This document shows, piece after piece, positions 22,979 to 23,032 of a stretch of 23,032 nt of DNA. Numbering within the stretch: position 1 is the stretch's first letter; every line of letters begins with the position of its first letter. The stretch is from JBAWWY01 sp037144355 (GTDB lineage: Bacteria > Bacillota > Clostridia > Peptostreptococcales > Anaerovoracaceae): the NCBI GenBank assembly GCA_037144355.1, contig JBAWWY010000023.1, forward strand, positions 1-23,032. Direction: 5' to 3'. The notes beneath the pieces are model-generated. The model was given only the letters and a program-made list of their open reading frames with translations. It did no database searches and was not told the DNA's origin. The translations under genes were made by a program, and so were the position numbers.

Positions 22979-23032
22979 GAATGTTATATATGGGAATATT
23001 AAATAAATAGTAAAGCGAGCATGCTTGGTAGC

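Noticed and set aside
22979..23032. ATG at 22981 and palindromic GAGCATGCTTG at the window end
   Set aside because: The frame is only nine codons long and the hairpin is cut by the edge; too little sequence to call a gene or terminator.
1..23032. CRISPR arrays, tRNA or rRNA genes, insertion sequences, phage attachment sites
   Set aside because: No spaced direct repeats, cloverleaf or transposase frames were seen; the window is filled by flagellar and chemotaxis genes with uniform base composition.

Overview
The window is a flagellar and chemotaxis gene cluster from a low-GC, Gram-positive bacterium, most likely a spore-forming member of the Clostridia. This rests on AT-rich DNA, strong AGGAGG-type ribosome binding sites, and a gene order that follows the Bacillus/Clostridium pattern (flgB-flgC-fliE-fliF-fliG-fliH-fliI-fliJ-fliK-flgD and flgM-flgN-flgK-flgL-yviE-fliW-csrA-hag). 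Perfect Spo0A-box heptamers in the central control region also fit a sporulating Firmicute. The species cannot be fixed from the sequence.

Left part (1-8017, minus strand): one tightly packed early operon reading leftward. It encodes the proximal rod (FlgB, FlgC, FliE), MS ring (FliF), switch/rotor (FliG), export ATPase complex (FliH, FliI, FliJ), hook-length control (FliK) and hook cap (FlgD, cut by the window edge). Gaps are short, or negative at fliG/fliH, so translation is probably coupled. The ylxF/motE-type gene found between fliJ and fliK in Bacillus is absent.

Centre (8018-8430): a 413-bp divergent control region. It holds a strong sigma-A promoter for flgB, a sigma-28 promoter for flgM, four perfect TGTCGAA Spo0A boxes plus a near match with roughly helical spacing, a palindromic operator-like repeat, and a hairpin at the predicted 5' end of the flgB transcript. 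This is the most interesting part of the window.

Middle right (8431-14713, plus strand): the late operon. It encodes anti-sigma factor FlgM, chaperone FlgN, hook-filament junction proteins FlgK and FlgL, a DUF6470/YviE protein, FliW and CsrA. Flagellin follows under its own sigma-28 promoter. The flagellin leader carries a hairpin with GGA in its loop and a second GGA-rich site at the Shine-Dalgarno, the expected targets for the CsrA-FliW homeostatic switch. A bidirectional terminator ends flagellin.

14852-16949 (minus strand): an XRE-type regulator with its own sigma-A-like promoter, a second FliK-like protein (YlqG-like) and a free-standing FlhB C-domain protein (YlqH-like) overlapping it. 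This pair looks like a paralogous copy of the FliK-FlhB substrate-specificity switch.

17237-22978 (plus strand): cheA and cheR, then fliD, fliS and a FliT-like chaperone gene with its own sigma-28 promoter. Together the genes cover basal body assembly, export, hook and filament completion, late-gene timing (FlgM, sigma-28), flagellin dosage (FliW, CsrA, FliS) and chemotactic signalling.
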